Assembly (NCBI RefSeq): GCF_000226095.1
Contig: NC_016472.1
Span: forward strand, 4,712,001-4,776,000
DNA from: Thermothelomyces thermophilus ATCC 42464
Lineage: Eukaryota > Ascomycota > Sordariomycetes > Sordariales > Chaetomiaceae
DNA: 64,000 bases
Direction: 5' to 3'
A program made the position numbers and the translations under genes. Positions 31,834-42,562 of the stretch are shown one piece after another (the first letter of the stretch is position 1; each line of letters starts with the position of its first letter). Below the pieces are notes generated by a model, which worked only from the letters and a program-made list of their open reading frames with translations, had not been told where the DNA came from and did not search any database.

Positions 31834-34188
31834 AAGACCTCGGCGACAAGGGGGGCGGGGTATCCTATGGTGTCGGCCGGCCTTGGCTTCGTTAGAACCC
31901 CAAGTCGGGTTCTACCTTTTTCTATTCTTCAACTACTGTTTTTTTGGTGACATGTTGTTGGGGGTTCACGGGCACGAATTGGGAATGTGATGGTTTATGA
32001 ACGTGGGAGGGACGCAGTTTCTGAGGTCACGATTTTGGCAGGTATGGCGTCTATGCCTAGGCTTCCCGGCTGAAGCATTGAAGGGTCTTCTTATGTAGGG
32101 GTTCTTATGTATGCTACAGAACGCCACCTAATGAATGCTTTTGTCGTTGTTGCAGTTGCTCGCAAACTCGTCCCCGCTTGGGACCGTCAAGCCGGCTCTC
32201 ACTTGGCCCATGTTCCTCAAAAGCAATTTCACTGACGTGAGATGAATGTATACATACTGCTAGTATACTGTAGTACACCTAAGAAGGGTGCATGAGGTCC
32301 CTTGCTGCATGCATGCAGATGCACCATGCAGGCACGGCTACCGAGACAAAAATGTCACGGGTATGCTCAAGTACAGGCATGTATGTATGTAGGTACGTAA
32401 ACTCTCCGTAGTACCTGAACCTTTTTGAATATCCACAGGCATTTGGCGCAGTGTACGGATTATGTCCTGTACGGTAAGGGTTTGGGTTGAACGCATTGGG
32501 CTGTAGTGGCCGATTGATTGGCGTCAACCGCCCATACTGGGGATGCAAAGTTGAACCTTAGGTACCGGAGCTACCACCTAGGTATACATGTATAGTAATC
32601 CGTACACTAATCTGTATTGAACATGAGGTTCATGTAGTTTGCTAGCCCCGGCGATACCCGGGTTCTCGGAGCCGAGACCGTCTTCAACCAGGCAACCAAA
32701 GCCGCATTCAGCCGTAAACCGTCGCCTGGCGGTGTGTACAGTACGGCGCCTTTCCCAAGGTCAACCCGGCGCAGAAGAACGCTGAGGTCGCACAACCGCA
32801 GGGCTGTCAATTCACGGACCCTACACAGTAGCCGTGTGGTTAAGCTGTCCCTTCCACGAAAGCGAAACGGTTGGAACGGCTCGACCGGTGCCGACGACGT
32901 GGCAGAACAGCGCGCTGCCCAAGCCACGTCACGCCTCGCCTCATGATTCGGTGCGACTTGTGGGGACAGATATGGTTGACCAAGATGGGGACACGCTCTC
33001 TCGCAACGTGTGGACAGTAACATCCAGCTAGCATTTGCCTCGGTCCGTCGTTTGGATTGCCTTACGTTGCTGCGTGCACAAGGAATCTGACCGCGTGGGT
33101 CGGGCACCAAGCGCGCGCCCCCCCTCCGACCCCCTCCGCCCCCCTGTCCGTCTTGGTCGATGGTGATGATGATGATTCAGCACGCCTCGAATGGCAGCCG
33201 TGCGGTGGCACTTGAACATACGCGTCCCGTTCGTCCTACCGATAATGGAGCTGCTCTTTCGCTTTCATCTTCTTCTACTTCTTCTTCTTCCTCTTGTTCT
33301 TCTTCTTCTCCCCATCCGTCATGACACCGGGACCGCTTCAAGACAACCTGCCCTCACTTTTGGTATACCTCCAAAATTGGTAACTCCCAAGAGACTATTG
33401 TTGTCCTCACCCTTTTTTTACGCCCCGGCCACCGATGGACACTACCATAGACCTTAGCACAAGCATGGTCAGTATCATGGCCGACGATGGAGACCGGCCA
33501 TATGCCATGAGCGGCATCTGGGTATCGGTGCCGCGGCGAGTCCCTGCTCGGGAACGGTCTCGTCGCAATGCCCGTCCAACAACGAGACTCAACGGGAAAC
33601 CTGGCAGCGGGAGAATCGAGCGCCAGCTTCAAAGAAGGCGGGTGTCCGAAAGGCGCCACGGTGAAGGTGAGAGAAGCCATTGATGCTTTTACTGTTTTCT
33701 TGTTTCCCTTGTTTTCTTTCTTTTACTTGTTCATCGCCATCTCTACACTTATTCGTCTTCTTGTATCTTCCCTGTTTGATACATTCTGTCTTATATCCGG
33801 CTGGCGCCGTTCGTTTACCCTGCTTTTATGGACTTGTTGCTGGCGGTGACTTGCACGGGAAGCGGTTTGCTTTCATCCCAAGTAACCTGACCACAACACG
33901 GCCTGTCCAGTGAACAGAATGCAGTCACAGGTGTCACGGAACTGGCAACGATGGATTCAAGATTCTTCTTCCCTGGATTGGTTTCTGCCCACTTTCTCAT
34001 TCACGAGTTACCGGTATCCCGGGTCGATCTTGCAATTCCATTTCCTCGATTTCCTGCTTGTCAGCCGCGAATCTCATGAGAATACTTCATCCTTCTCAAG
34101 GTTGTCTCCTGAAGAAGATTCTAAGAGCACTAACAACCTCTTGAATTATTAAATCGCTACAGCTCTTACCGCCATCATCGCAGCAGCA
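31834..34188. other. intergenic / possible leader region of the 316-aa hypothetical gene
   Basis: About 2.35 kb. Minus-strand frame 33110-32607 has no ATG start at its 5' end and shadow-like composition. At 33435-33666 there is an ATG-started frame (MDTTIDLSTSMVSIMADDGD) ending at a GTGAGA donor. A matching acceptor (CGCTACAG at 34155-34162, with an ACTAAC branch site shortly upstream) would splice it in frame onto the next gene across a 496-nt intron. TTCTTC-rich tracts near 33265-33315 look promoter-like. Nothing else was seen. Confidence 0.45.
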
Positions 34189-35139
34189 ATGCTCGATTAT
34201 ATCCCTTTCTACAGACCGCTCGCCGCCCCCAACAATAGGCTCGCCAAATACGTCCTCCTGCCCGGTCGCCCGTCGCATATCGACAAGGAACCGATCCTGA
34301 CGGGCCTCCGGCCGGGCCTCTCCTTCGAGAGTCGCCTTCCGCGTGATCGGGAGGATCCTTGCTCATTCCGAACGAGGCTGATCGATCCTTTGACCGGCTC
34401 CGACGTCGATCTCACTCTGGGGAGCACAGAGACGCTGCTCAGCAGTGATGATTTCGCGTTTGATGACACCCAGTGCGTCTCTGTCGGTCGATGGACGGGG
34501 AAATTCATGGCCAACCCCGAGATTCCAACCCTTTGGGGACCGGGCCGCACGCAGCCCAACGAGGCCGGAATTATGAAGATGGACGTAGCTCCCCACCCGA
34601 GCTCAGCCCCGGCGGACGATGCCGCGCCGAAGGATTACGAGAAGCTCGAACCTATCGAGCCCGCTGCGACCGACGACACGTGCAGACTCGCCATCGCGCC
34701 CTTCGGTGGGCACCAGGACCGGGCAGTCTCCCAGGCTCTCTCTAACAGCGGCAACGGAGAAGCCGGCGGCAGCATGGAAGCCATGAACATGCCGTTCTGG
34801 GACCTTCCCAGGCGCCCGAAGCGGCACCCGGCCCGCCCCGCCGACGCCATTCCCGACGACATGTCCGTCATCTCGGACGCGTCGCTCATCCCGACCTACT
34901 GCCCGACCGACGTCGCCAGACAGCAGCGCCCCCCGCCCCGCGCCCTCCTCGTCAAGCGCCTGATCCGCGCCAAGGCGAGGGCGGCCAGGCAGGCCATGCG
35001 CCAGCTGAGGCGCTCGTGCCGCGACGCCGTCGAGCACGTCTTCGTCGAACCCGCTGCCCACGCTACCACCCCCTCCTCCTCCTCCTCCTCCTCCTCCTCC
35101 ACCACCACCAAGTGTTTCGCCGTTGGCTTGACACAGTGA
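34189..35139 (+). CDS. hypothetical protein, 316 aa, with basic C-terminal region and poly-Ser
   Basis: Open frame from an ATG in good context (GCAGCAATGC) to TGA. The N-terminal half looks ordered (MLDYIPFYRPLAAPNNRLAK, EPILTGLRPGLSFESRL). A middle stretch is acidic and Pro-rich, and residues ~240-285 are strongly basic (RALLVKRLIRAKARAARQAM, then RQLRRSCRDAVEHVF). The tail includes a run of Ser encoded by repeated TCC (about 35071-35100) and short poly-Thr. No signal peptide, membrane segment or named domain is visible. An optional upstream exon at 33435-33666 would add about 86 residues in frame via a 34163 acceptor; RNA data would be needed to choose. Function unknown. Confidence 0.65.
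   Translation: MLDYIPFYRPLAAPNNRLAKYVLLPGRPSHIDKEPILTGLRPGLSFESRLPRDREDPCSFRTRLIDPLTGSDVDLTLGSTETLLSSDDFAFDDTQCVSVGRWTGKFMANPEIPTLWGPGRTQPNEAGIMKMDVAPHPSSAPADDAAPKDYEKLEPIEPAATDDTCRLAIAPFGGHQDRAVSQALSNSGNGEAGGSMEAMNMPFWDLPRRPKRHPARPADAIPDDMSVISDASLIPTYCPTDVARQQRPPPRALLVKRLIRAKARAARQAMRQLRRSCRDAVEHVFVEPAAHATTPSSSSSSSSSTTTKCFAVGLTQ
35071..35100 (+). repeat. (TCC)n microsatellite within the hypothetical gene
   Basis: Repeated TCC units coding a poly-Ser run, followed by ACC repeats coding Thr. Confidence 0.8.
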
Positions 35140-36753
35140 TGGGAGCGTGCAGCGACACAAGGCATCGTCCTCCCTGGAAAAGCGAGGAGACTGACTACAC
35201 AAAGAATGGAAGGGGGGAGGAGAGGCTAAGTTCGCGGCCCTAAAGTTGGAGAGGGAACTTAAAAGAGACATCAGCAGACTGGTCAAGCTTCACGCAGCGA
35301 CAGTTTTTTTTTCTCCCTTCTTTAATGATACCCCCCTCATTGTTGGTTTGATTTGGCGTTTCGGGCTGCTTTTTATTCCTGGAATGTTTTTGGTCAAATC
35401 TTCTATCTCTCTTTCTCTCTCACTTTCTTGCTCGCACACATCCTCTCACGATGTAGACCCCGCCTGCCCTTGTGTGCTGTGTGCTGGAAAAGGGATCCGG
35501 CTCTGCCCAGGAAGAATTCGATGATGTTCTTGGGGGAAGGCGCTAGGTTCGTCGTAATTCATATCAATAACCTTTGAGCCAAAGCTGTCTCCTACGGATT
35601 GACTGTGCTCTCTGGCGCATGTACTAGGTGAATGTCTCGCTGGACTGGAGAGCCTCGGAACCGCTCGTCGTTTCATGCCCAGCGTTTCATCTTTCGTGTT
35701 AAGTGGACTGCTTCGTTGATTGTTGTTTTCTTTTTTGGGAATTTGAAGAGCACACAGTCCGCGACAACCATCCACGAAACGCAAGTCAACAAAGGGGGGG
35801 GAGAAGACGCACGGCTTTTGTAACCGCTAATCACTCTCACACCAGCCGGAGCGGGTTAAACGTACCAAAACTCCAAACTCACCATCTCATCGCACGGCTC
35901 AGTGTGGCGATGGCCGAGGAAGAGCCTGTTATCACAGCGGCCTGTCTTGAAGTGCTAGCTGCACATTTGCCAACCTACGCAATCTACTGGCCAAGCTTCC
36001 CAAAGGTCCGGTGACGGTCATAGCAAGATGTTCAGAGACAATGCAACTGCTCCCATTCCCATTCCTTAAAAATCCATCATCACCCGAGGCTAGACAAACA
36101 AACAGGTATGTACACAGTTTCCCCCTCGTCCCCAGCCCTCGTTCCTCTTCTAGGGGCTACCTCCCGCCAGCTGTCCATTCCGTACGTCTACCCCTGCCCT
36201 TTATTATGCAGCAACCGAGCACCAAGTTTCCCAAGGCCGTCCTTCAGGAATCAAGCGGGAGAATCCAGCAATCCAGCAACAGGAAGGCGGCATTTAAAGC
36301 CTCAAGCGAAGCCCTTGCAAAAAGCAAATCTGCCAACGATGAAGACGGGCCAAAAGCACATCCACCCAAACACCATCCACTTGCCTGTAACCACCGGGCG
36401 CCGCTGCCATAATAATCCTGTCATCGAAAGAGGAATAAGGTAGCGGAGAAGAGCAAGACCAAAAAAAAACACCGAAGACAACAACGTAACAGACAAAGCC
36501 GTGGAGTAGACGCCTAACAACGACCATCCCAAATGCACCGGTAGTCCTCAATGGGGCATTGCGTGAAGACCAAGATGCCGAGAACAAGACCCGGCGTCCC
36601 AAGGAACGGGAGCCGAAACGCGTCAGGACTCTATAATCGTGAGGTCTCGTCAGGGCGGCGAATCCTACCACAGCGTGGTATCCTGACATTTCGCAGCATA
36701 GAGATGAGGCACAACGCTGCCTAGTGTAATGCATAATGGCAAGAGCGAGGCTT
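35140..36753. other. intergenic, hypothetical gene / cyclin B 3' sides
   Basis: About 1.6 kb between two converging genes. No convincing ORF, RNA gene or repeat; a CT-rich tract lies near 35399-35425. It holds both 3' UTRs. Confidence 0.5.
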
Positions 36754-38442
36754 CTATGGCGATACTTCATCGAGGGTGAGGTGGATGTCATGGATCCCGA
36801 ACAGGTGTGCGTTCTTCTTTGACCATTGGCGGGTCAAAATTGATGCTGCGGCTCGAGTTAGACACGTCTTATGTATGGCAATAGGTGGCACAAAGTGAAC
36901 GTACCTTTCAAGAACTTCTTGCTAGCATACTTCTTGAAGAAGGCCTCATGAATCACAGGTCTTGCCATGTAGTCAACCATCAATGTAACGACTGGTTGGA
37001 TCTCTTCTTCCGTATAGCCGGAATAGTACTCAAGCGTCTCGTCCTAATACCACACATGAGGGTCAGTCAAGCTCTTAGGCCAGAGTGCTCCTCGGGCACG
37101 TACCCATTCACCCCTGTCGAGGATCAACCGGGAGAGGTACATCGCAGCAGCGGCGATATGGCTGGGACGGTATGCCATGAGGCGGTGGTCCAACAGGCTG
37201 ATCTCCATAAGATACTTCCCGATGGTACGTGATTGAATGTCATAGTTGTCGGCCTTCGAGATGCGGCGGAGGAAATTCATTGGGTTCGGGTAGCTGAGGT
37301 CATAGTTCAATGTGGCCAGAACAAAACGCTCAGCGCTGAGAATCTCGGCCTCGGTGAACCCATCGTCGGCGATATGACGGAAGTTGGCAATGTGGGGCGA
37401 GAGGACTTCCTCATACTTAGAAGCAATGAACATGGCAGTGATGCCAACGAGTTGAAGACGGTCGAGCTGAACCACCTTCTCGGAAAGGAAGCGGTCGACG
37501 ACATTGACGGCGAGAAACAATGTTTCGGGAAGCAGATGAAAGCGGAGGTGGACTTCGACAAGCCAGTCAATAAGAATTCCCCGCGTCTTCCACTCAAGGT
37601 CGTCTTGATGCGCCATGTACTGGGGGTTGGGTATTGATTGGCACTCAAGATCCCGGAGGTACTCGAAGATGTCATTGGCATATTCGGCAACCATCAACGG
37701 GTCATCAAGGTCTTCGCTGTCAAGGATCCTTGCGGCCTCGGGGGTCGGAGGACGAGGCTGGGGCTCGTCGGTCACAGGGGCTGGTGATGGTGCGGCCTCT
37801 TTGAGCACTGGCTCTTCTTGCTTCACGTCGGTCTTGGTTTTCTTGTCGTCCTCAAGCGTGTGAACCTTCTTACGGATCGGTTCGTCCTCCTCTGGGGTAG
37901 CCTCCTTGGAAACAGTGTTGGCGGCCACAGTGCTCAGGGTCTTGCGCTTCTGAGCGACAATTGAGCCGGGCCCTGAGCGTTTTACCTCCGGCTTCTTGTT
38001 GGCATCCTTTAATGTGACGGTCGACCGCGTCGTGGTCTTCTTGACACCGGTGGGCTGGGCCGCCTTGGACACAAGACCGGTCCGGCCGACCGGCTTCTTG
38101 GTATCTCCAGCCTCAACCTTCGTTACATTGCTGACGTCGCCAAGCGCGGCGCGCCTCTTCCCGGGGTTAGCGTTGGTGGTAGTTTTCTTTGTCTGCAGCA
38201 CCTTGGTGGGCATTGCAAGTTCGTCGACGTTCATAGTTGCTGCGGCCTTCGCCCTGGTCACGCGGACCGGCGCGTTGCTGTTCTCATCATTCTCGTTCGT
38301 CACCAAACGTGGGTTTCTTGTCCTGGTCTGCCCGGTTTGTTAGATGGACCTGCAGCACTCGTGATCAAAATCGATCGCGTCAAAGCAGAGCTGCCCGACG
38401 AGATCAATACTTGCCAGGGGTGTATGCACTTACAACCGGCAT
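36754..38442 (-). CDS. nimE: mitotic B-type cyclin (NimE/Cdc13/CLB-1 type)
   Basis: Four exons: 38442-38434 (only ATG CCG GTT), 38327-37104, 37043-36905 and 36845-36754, giving 487 aa. The tiny first exon is supported by donor GTAAGT, a CTAAC branch site and exact phase, giving MPV-TRTRNPRLVTNENDENS, like other fungal B cyclins. A destruction box (RAALGDVSN) lies at residues 62-70, the target of the APC/C at mitotic exit. The cyclin boxes run from about 218 (EYANDIFEYLRDLE, RGILIDWLVEVHLRFHLLPE, FIASKYEEVLSP) through the C-terminal box (HRLMAYRPSHIAAAAMYLSR). It partners Cdk1/NimX at G2/M. Its head-to-head neighbour is the mitochondrial uL2m gene, 1.3 kb away. Confidence 0.92.
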
Positions 38443-39752
38443 TGTGGCGGCCGAGGTTGTGGACAAGTACACAAACGAATGTTATGTAAAGCTAACGAAA
38501 AGGTTAGCCTTGACGCGCTATTGCCGGACGGCCAAGGACGCGACCGGAGGTCTGTGGATGGTGAGGAACAGAAATCTGCATACTCACCGAAGATGAAGGA
38601 ATAACAGACGACGGGGGGGGATATGACGTGTTTTTGTGTCGATATGCCGAGAAAAGCTGAGCATCAAACGCGCTCTAGACCGGGATATGTTGCTGTCTCG
38701 AGATGCGACGCGTTCGCTCTCGCACTGCGAGTGCAGGCCGAGTTATTTACACGATGACCTCTGCAATTGACAATGGCAGAAGTCGAGAGAACTCGAGGCG
38801 CGCCTTGCTGGTAGAAGGCTTCGTGATGTCGGAATGGGAGGATGCTCGCGGGTTAGAGAGCTATCTTGTTTTTAAGATGCGTTTGGTGGAGAGGTGGATG
38901 GGGTAGGAAGGGTTCGCGAGTTAAGGGAGAGGCTCGACTGAGGTGGGACAGGTGAAATCAGCTTGGTGGGTTTGCTAAAGTACCTGGTACCACGCAAGTT
39001 GAGGCACATGCTCTGCGAGTGGGTCTTCTGCACACAGAAGCGCGTCGCTACGAGGCGCGAAACCAAAGCTCACTGCAATGAGCCTGGTCGCAAATTTTGG
39101 CCAAAAAAAAGCCAGAAAGTCAGGAAATCTGTCGGGCAACTGCAAATAACTCATATGGATGGGTATTGAGAAAAAGAAAGAAAATACTGCTGTCAAATGG
39201 CCAGCGGCGAGGTGCTTGTGCTATAAGACAATATTCAGGTACACGGTACAAAGAGCGAACGCGGTGGCCCAAACCGCGCTTGCCATTTTCCGAACCCACT
39301 GTCAACAGCGGCAACCACGGGGCAACGGCCCTGCTATTGGCTCAGCAAGGAGAGCTTTGCAACACCCCTGTTCTCAAACAAGCACCGCGTTTTTCGCGCT
39401 TCTTTGATGGGTCACAGGTGTGGCTCCACGCGGCACTCAGCCCCATGTACATTCATCAGCCACAGCTTCTTGGTTGCTGGTGCACGGGCCTGCAGACCGT
39501 GCCGGGGCAAGCAAATTTCCAAAAGTCTGAGAAACACTATCAGCGACCGACGGGCGTTGACGGGACGACCTGTTACCACCTACCGCATAACCACAGCGTC
39601 GCGAAGATTGGCGGCCAATTGGCTGCTGCCCGCATTTACAAACCCTTTCGACATAGAGACGTACCTCGATGTGCCGACCTTGAGTCAACCTTGTCGGTTG
39701 CTGGTTTCCCTCCGGTCCCGGTCGAACTCGCGCCACTCGAGACCTCCCGACA
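38443..39752. other. divergent intergenic region, cyclin B / uL2m
   Basis: About 1.3 kb serving both promoters. Overlapping open frames here (for example 39097-39759) have no domain and end at the uL2m start. No repeats seen. Confidence 0.55.
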
Positions 39753-40990
39753 ATGCTGAAGCCACGGCTCTTCCCCTTGACTTCGGGGGTAGCCTCGCTT
39801 TCCATCCTCTGTCAGAGAACCCTCCAACTCAACGCTATCAGGCGGTACTCAGCCGTGGTGCCGAGCGATGCCAAGGATGCGCCCAGCGAGGACACGACCG
39901 CCGCCTTTGGCCCCCCCTCCGCCCAGCTTGAAGCTGTGAAGATGCGGACGTACAAGCCACGGACTCCCGGTCTTCGACACCTCAAACGACCGATCAACGA
40001 TCACCTCTGGAAGGGCAGGCCGTTTCTGCCCTTGACCTTTCCCAAGAAGGGTCATGGGAAGGGTGGCAGAAACAACTCGGGCAAGATTACGGTCAGACAC
40101 CGTGGAGGTGGGCATAAACGGAGAATCCGTATCGTTGACTTCAAGCGGTGGACGCCGGGGCCGCACACGGTCGAGCGTATCGAATACGACCCGGGCCGGA
40201 GTGCCCACATCGCCCTGTTGACGGAGCAGGCAACAGGAAAGAAGAGTTATATCGTGGCCGCCGAGGGCATGCGCGCTGGAGACGTGGTGCAGAGCTACAG
40301 GTCTGGCATTCCTCAGGATCTGCTCGACAGTATGGGCGGCGTTATCGATCCCGGTATCCTAGCGGCCAAGACCGCTTGGAGAGGAAACTGCCTGCCTCTT
40401 CACATGATTCCTGTCGGCACGGCCGTGTACTGTGTGGGATCGCGGAAGGACGGCGGTGCGGTCTTCTGCCGTAGTGCCGGTACATATGCAACCATCATCT
40501 CCAAGGAGGAGGAGACGCGGGACGACGGCACCAAGGTCATGACCGGGAAGCATGTCGTAGTCCGTTTACAGAGCGGCGAGATTCGCAAGGTTAGCAAGGA
40601 TGCTTGCGCAACCATCGGTGTGGCCAGCAACGTCATGCATCAATATAGGCAGCTGGGAAAGGCCGGGCGTAGCCGGTGGCTCAACATCAGGCCCACGGTG
40701 AGAGGCGTGGCCATGAACGCATGTATGTGGAGCGTGATTCCGTTCTCTCCTTCCTCCTTGATTCCTTCTTTCTCGCCATCACCCCTCATTTTGCCGCTGA
40801 CATTGAATCAGTTGAACATCCCCACGGTGGTGGTCGTGGTAAATCGAAGGGTAACAGGCATCCCGTCAGCCCCTGGGGCCAACCAGCCAAGGGTGGCTTC
40901 AAGACGCGCAAGAAGAGTAATGTCAACAAATGGGTGGTCACTCCTCGGGCACGCAACATGGGCAAGCGTAGAAACAAGAACACCGCCTAA
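39753..40990 (+). CDS. rml2: mitochondrial large-subunit ribosomal protein uL2m (RML2)
   Basis: Two exons, 39753-40722 and 40812-40990, 382 aa; the 89-nt intron has donor GTATGT and acceptor AATCAG. The first ~45 residues form an Arg-rich, acid-poor mitochondrial targeting sequence ([20 protein letters not shown]). The L2 body follows: [40 protein letters not shown], then a KOW-type half ([19 protein letters not shown]), and the signature [18 protein letters not shown] across the splice junction. The tail is basic (GKRRNKNT). uL2 lies at the peptidyl-transferase centre of the ribosome. The intron interrupts the most conserved block of the protein, so the unspliced frame reads into unrelated residues. 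Confidence 0.93.
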
Positions 40991-42562
40991 GGAGGGCAGC
41001 GACTGCGTTGTGGAGCGATGGGGTGGTCATTATGTACAATATGTAGATCAGCAATCATTGTTCTTTTTCGAGTCTGAAGTCAAAAATTCCGCTAAGCGGC
41101 GGCAGACCAGCATATTCTGAGGCTTTCGCATCGGCTTCTGAGCGTTCACCGTGTCTCAATCCCGAAACATCGGGAGGCAGTATGGCGGCGCCAACAGCAA
41201 CCACCCCGCCTGGAGAAATTGGCAAAGTATGGTAAAACCGATAAGGCGGCTAGTGCGTAGTCTACACTAGCATCGAGAAGGAGATTACCAACTACGCTAC
41301 TCCGTACACAACCCCGTCTCATCCGGGTTGGATATCGGGGGCAGTACGGATCTGTACTGCCAAGTGACCCCCTGACCTTCAGGTACATTTAGTTATTCGG
41401 AGTACGAATCACGGAGTAGTTACTACAGTAAATCCGTACATCCGTACAGAGGATTACGATGCAAGTTCAGCCATCGTATTGGCCCTTATACTCGTACCAA
41501 AACGTGCTACTCTGCATTACGCGTCTGGGATTCTATAATCACCGTCTCACGCTGCCCTTCGAAGGGGAGGTGCGGAACATAGCGTGTGTCAAGGAATCCA
41601 GAGGTAGGTGAGGGCAAGGTACCCGGGCTTACAAACCGATTCTTAAGGTATTATTACTCCGGACCAAGGCCGTTAGGGGGGCTGGTACGGATGGTGTTGG
41701 CAAGGTACTGCTAGTGTTACCCGAAAATAAGTACCAACTAGCGCCGAGGTACTCCGTTACCCGCCACTTCACAAGCTCAACCAGAGGTACACTATACTTC
41801 GTAATCTCTTCGCGGTATACCATCAATTTCAGGCTCCTCCTTGTGGAGAACCCCTTCCGCGGCAACGTCCTGCACCGCGCTTGCTCACTGCGCTTCGTTC
41901 CAACTAGACCCGTTTCCTAAGGTTCTACAGAGTACGGAGAAATCCGTATAGGAGTTGTGCTACACGGTAATCCGCACGTCGAACATTCAAACTGAGAAAC
42001 CTGGTCTCTCTTGACAACGCGTTGTTCATAAAAAAACTCGCGGGACCTGCTTGTGACCAGTGTTTCAGGTTTTGGGCGTCGACTGTGGGCCCCAAGGCTT
42101 TGCATTGTCGATCGACCTTGGCCACCCACTCGCATCTCTATCCTTTTGTGGCTGAGCTCCCACAAGACGGCGGCAAAGAGGTGATCCAACCGCCTACAAC
42201 TGACTACTAAGGGTCACATACGTTCAAGAAACCCAGTGGATGACGCGTTCTGGACGTTCGCATTTGGTTTTCAACCCTGCTGGAACCAGACCGCCGTTCC
42301 CTTGGTATAGTTGCAGCAACTGGTGGCGGCAATTCGAGCTCGGTATTCTCCCAGTTCTTCTCGCATCCTAGCGTGCCTTGCTTCCATTTTGGGGTGTCGA
42401 GCTCGGTACTCTCCTAGTTCTTCTCGCATCCTAGCGTGCCTTGCTTCCATTTTGGGGTGGTCTGGCCCGGCGCTTGAACATCGCCGCCCGCACCTGGCAC
42501 TGTTTCACTCCTTCCCTTCTCATTACACTACCTTACCTACCTTAGGTATACAGGGCATCCCA
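40991..42562. other. intergenic with many TACGGAGTA-like motifs, uL2m to PAP2 gene
   Basis: About 1.57 kb, more AT-rich than its surroundings. Between about 41290 and 41960 it is dense in short related words (TACTCCGTA at 41298-41306, and variants such as CACGGAGTA, TTCGGAGTA, ATCCGTAC). It includes a small palindrome, GGCAGTAC-6 nt-GTACTGCC, at 41340-41361. The PAP2 promoter end contains a 63-bp tandem duplication (42334-42459). No gene was seen. Confidence 0.55.
42334..42459 (+). repeat. 63-bp tandem duplication in the PAP2 gene promoter/leader
   Basis: Two head-to-tail copies (42334-42396 and 42397-42459), starting TCGAGCTCGGTA and ending TTTTGGGGTG. They differ at only two positions, so the duplication is young. 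The second copy ends about 100 bp before the start codon of the lipid phosphatase. Confidence 0.9.

Noticed and set aside
32607-33110. 167-codon minus-strand frame
   Set aside because: Begins at a non-ATG codon; first ATG leaves Arg-rich sequence with no recognisable domain and no promoter-like context.
39097-39759. 220-codon plus-strand frame before uL2m
   Set aside because: Overlaps the uL2m start, has no domain, and occupies the divergent promoter.
41150-42300. Small inverted-repeat element (MITE) in the motif-rich intergenic region
   Set aside because: Short palindromes and repeated words are present, but I found no matching terminal repeats with a target duplication to define an element.
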